Shown: one piece after another, positions 63,941 through 64,000 of the stretch
How positions within the stretch are numbered: the first letter of the stretch is position 1
Layout of the letters: each line of letters begins with the position of its first letter
Assembly: GCA_964470555.1 (NCBI GenBank)
Contig: CAYYDG010000022.1
Coordinates: forward strand, 53,027 to 117,026
Source of the DNA: RBC074 sp964470555
Lineage (GTDB): Bacteria > Acidobacteriota > Blastocatellia > RBC074
Length of the DNA stretch: 64,000 nucleotides
Direction: 5' to 3'
The notes under the pieces: model-generated
Seen by the model: the letters and a program-made list of their open reading frames with translations, nothing else
Told to the model about the DNA's origin: nothing
The model's database searches: none
Translations under genes and position numbers: made by a program

Positions 63941-64000
63941 AAATGCTCCTTAGAAGCCTTCGGTCTCAGTAGCCGAAGGAAAGTAAATTTCACCTACAAC

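Overview
The window reads as a chromosomal segment of an environmental Acidobacteriota, probably class Blastocatellia. This is inferred from a giant secreted protein carrying the Acidobacteria-type TIGR03437-like domain, a DUF1800/DUF1501 export pair, many short palindromic intergenic repeats and balanced GC with dense coding. No rRNA, tRNA, CRISPR array, integrase or transposase was seen.

Layout. 1-3.0 kb (minus): HD hydrolase, DedA, phosphate acetyltransferase and a truncated AAA ATPase. 3.1-5.5 kb (plus): tRNA-dihydrouridine synthase, then a YtxH / DUF948-like envelope pair ending in a terminator. 5.6-14 kb (plus): ileS, a small coiled-coil protein, lspA, lgt, a glycosyltransferase-methyltransferase fusion, a Wzt-type ABC ATPase and a second small coiled-coil protein (lipoprotein maturation plus surface glycan export). 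14-16.5 kb (minus): a sulfite-reductase-type enzyme behind a leader with a promoter, a four-cysteine upstream ORF, an antiterminator-like segment and a perfect terminator. 16.5-25 kb (minus): a 1628-residue FG-GAP/Ig-like exoprotein and the DUF1800/DUF1501 pair. 25-28.5 kb (minus): nth, a zinc-ribbon/BON membrane protein and dienelactone hydrolase. 28.7-37 kb: enoyl-CoA hydratase, a CXXCH beta-barrel protein, a DUF47/PiT phosphate module, an SMP-30 lactonase, and a BMP-type ABC transporter with no permease genes beside it. 37-46.8 kb: DUF2442 with a nonsense-mutated DUF4160, a copper-amine-oxidase-like exoprotein, lytic transglycosylase, and a VWA/MoxR-type pair. 47-57 kb (plus): DUF4097 protein, then a same-strand run of four large proteins without signal peptides: GMC oxidoreductase with a repeat-bearing C-terminal extension, a serine protease fused to a DRGH nuclease, a haem peroxidase of the alpha-dioxygenase/cyclooxygenase type, and a metallophosphoesterase. 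57-64 kb: cyanophycinase-like peptidase, mpl followed by an ATPase-TOPRIM pair resembling PARIS/OLD-type phage defence, a Tat-like secreted protein, DUF2889 and MaoC.

Most notable: (1) the polycysteine leader attenuator upstream of sulfite reductase (16.2-16.5 kb); (2) the four-gene redox/protease-nuclease cluster (48.0-57.1 kb); (3) the ATPase-TOPRIM pair (58.5-60.4 kb); (4) a 74-bp palindromic element translated in frame inside the glycosyltransferase gene; (5) a 26-bp hairpin whose G-U pairs show it is selected as minus-strand RNA (25.2 kb). Several repeat families recur between genes, and some have been captured into coding ends.
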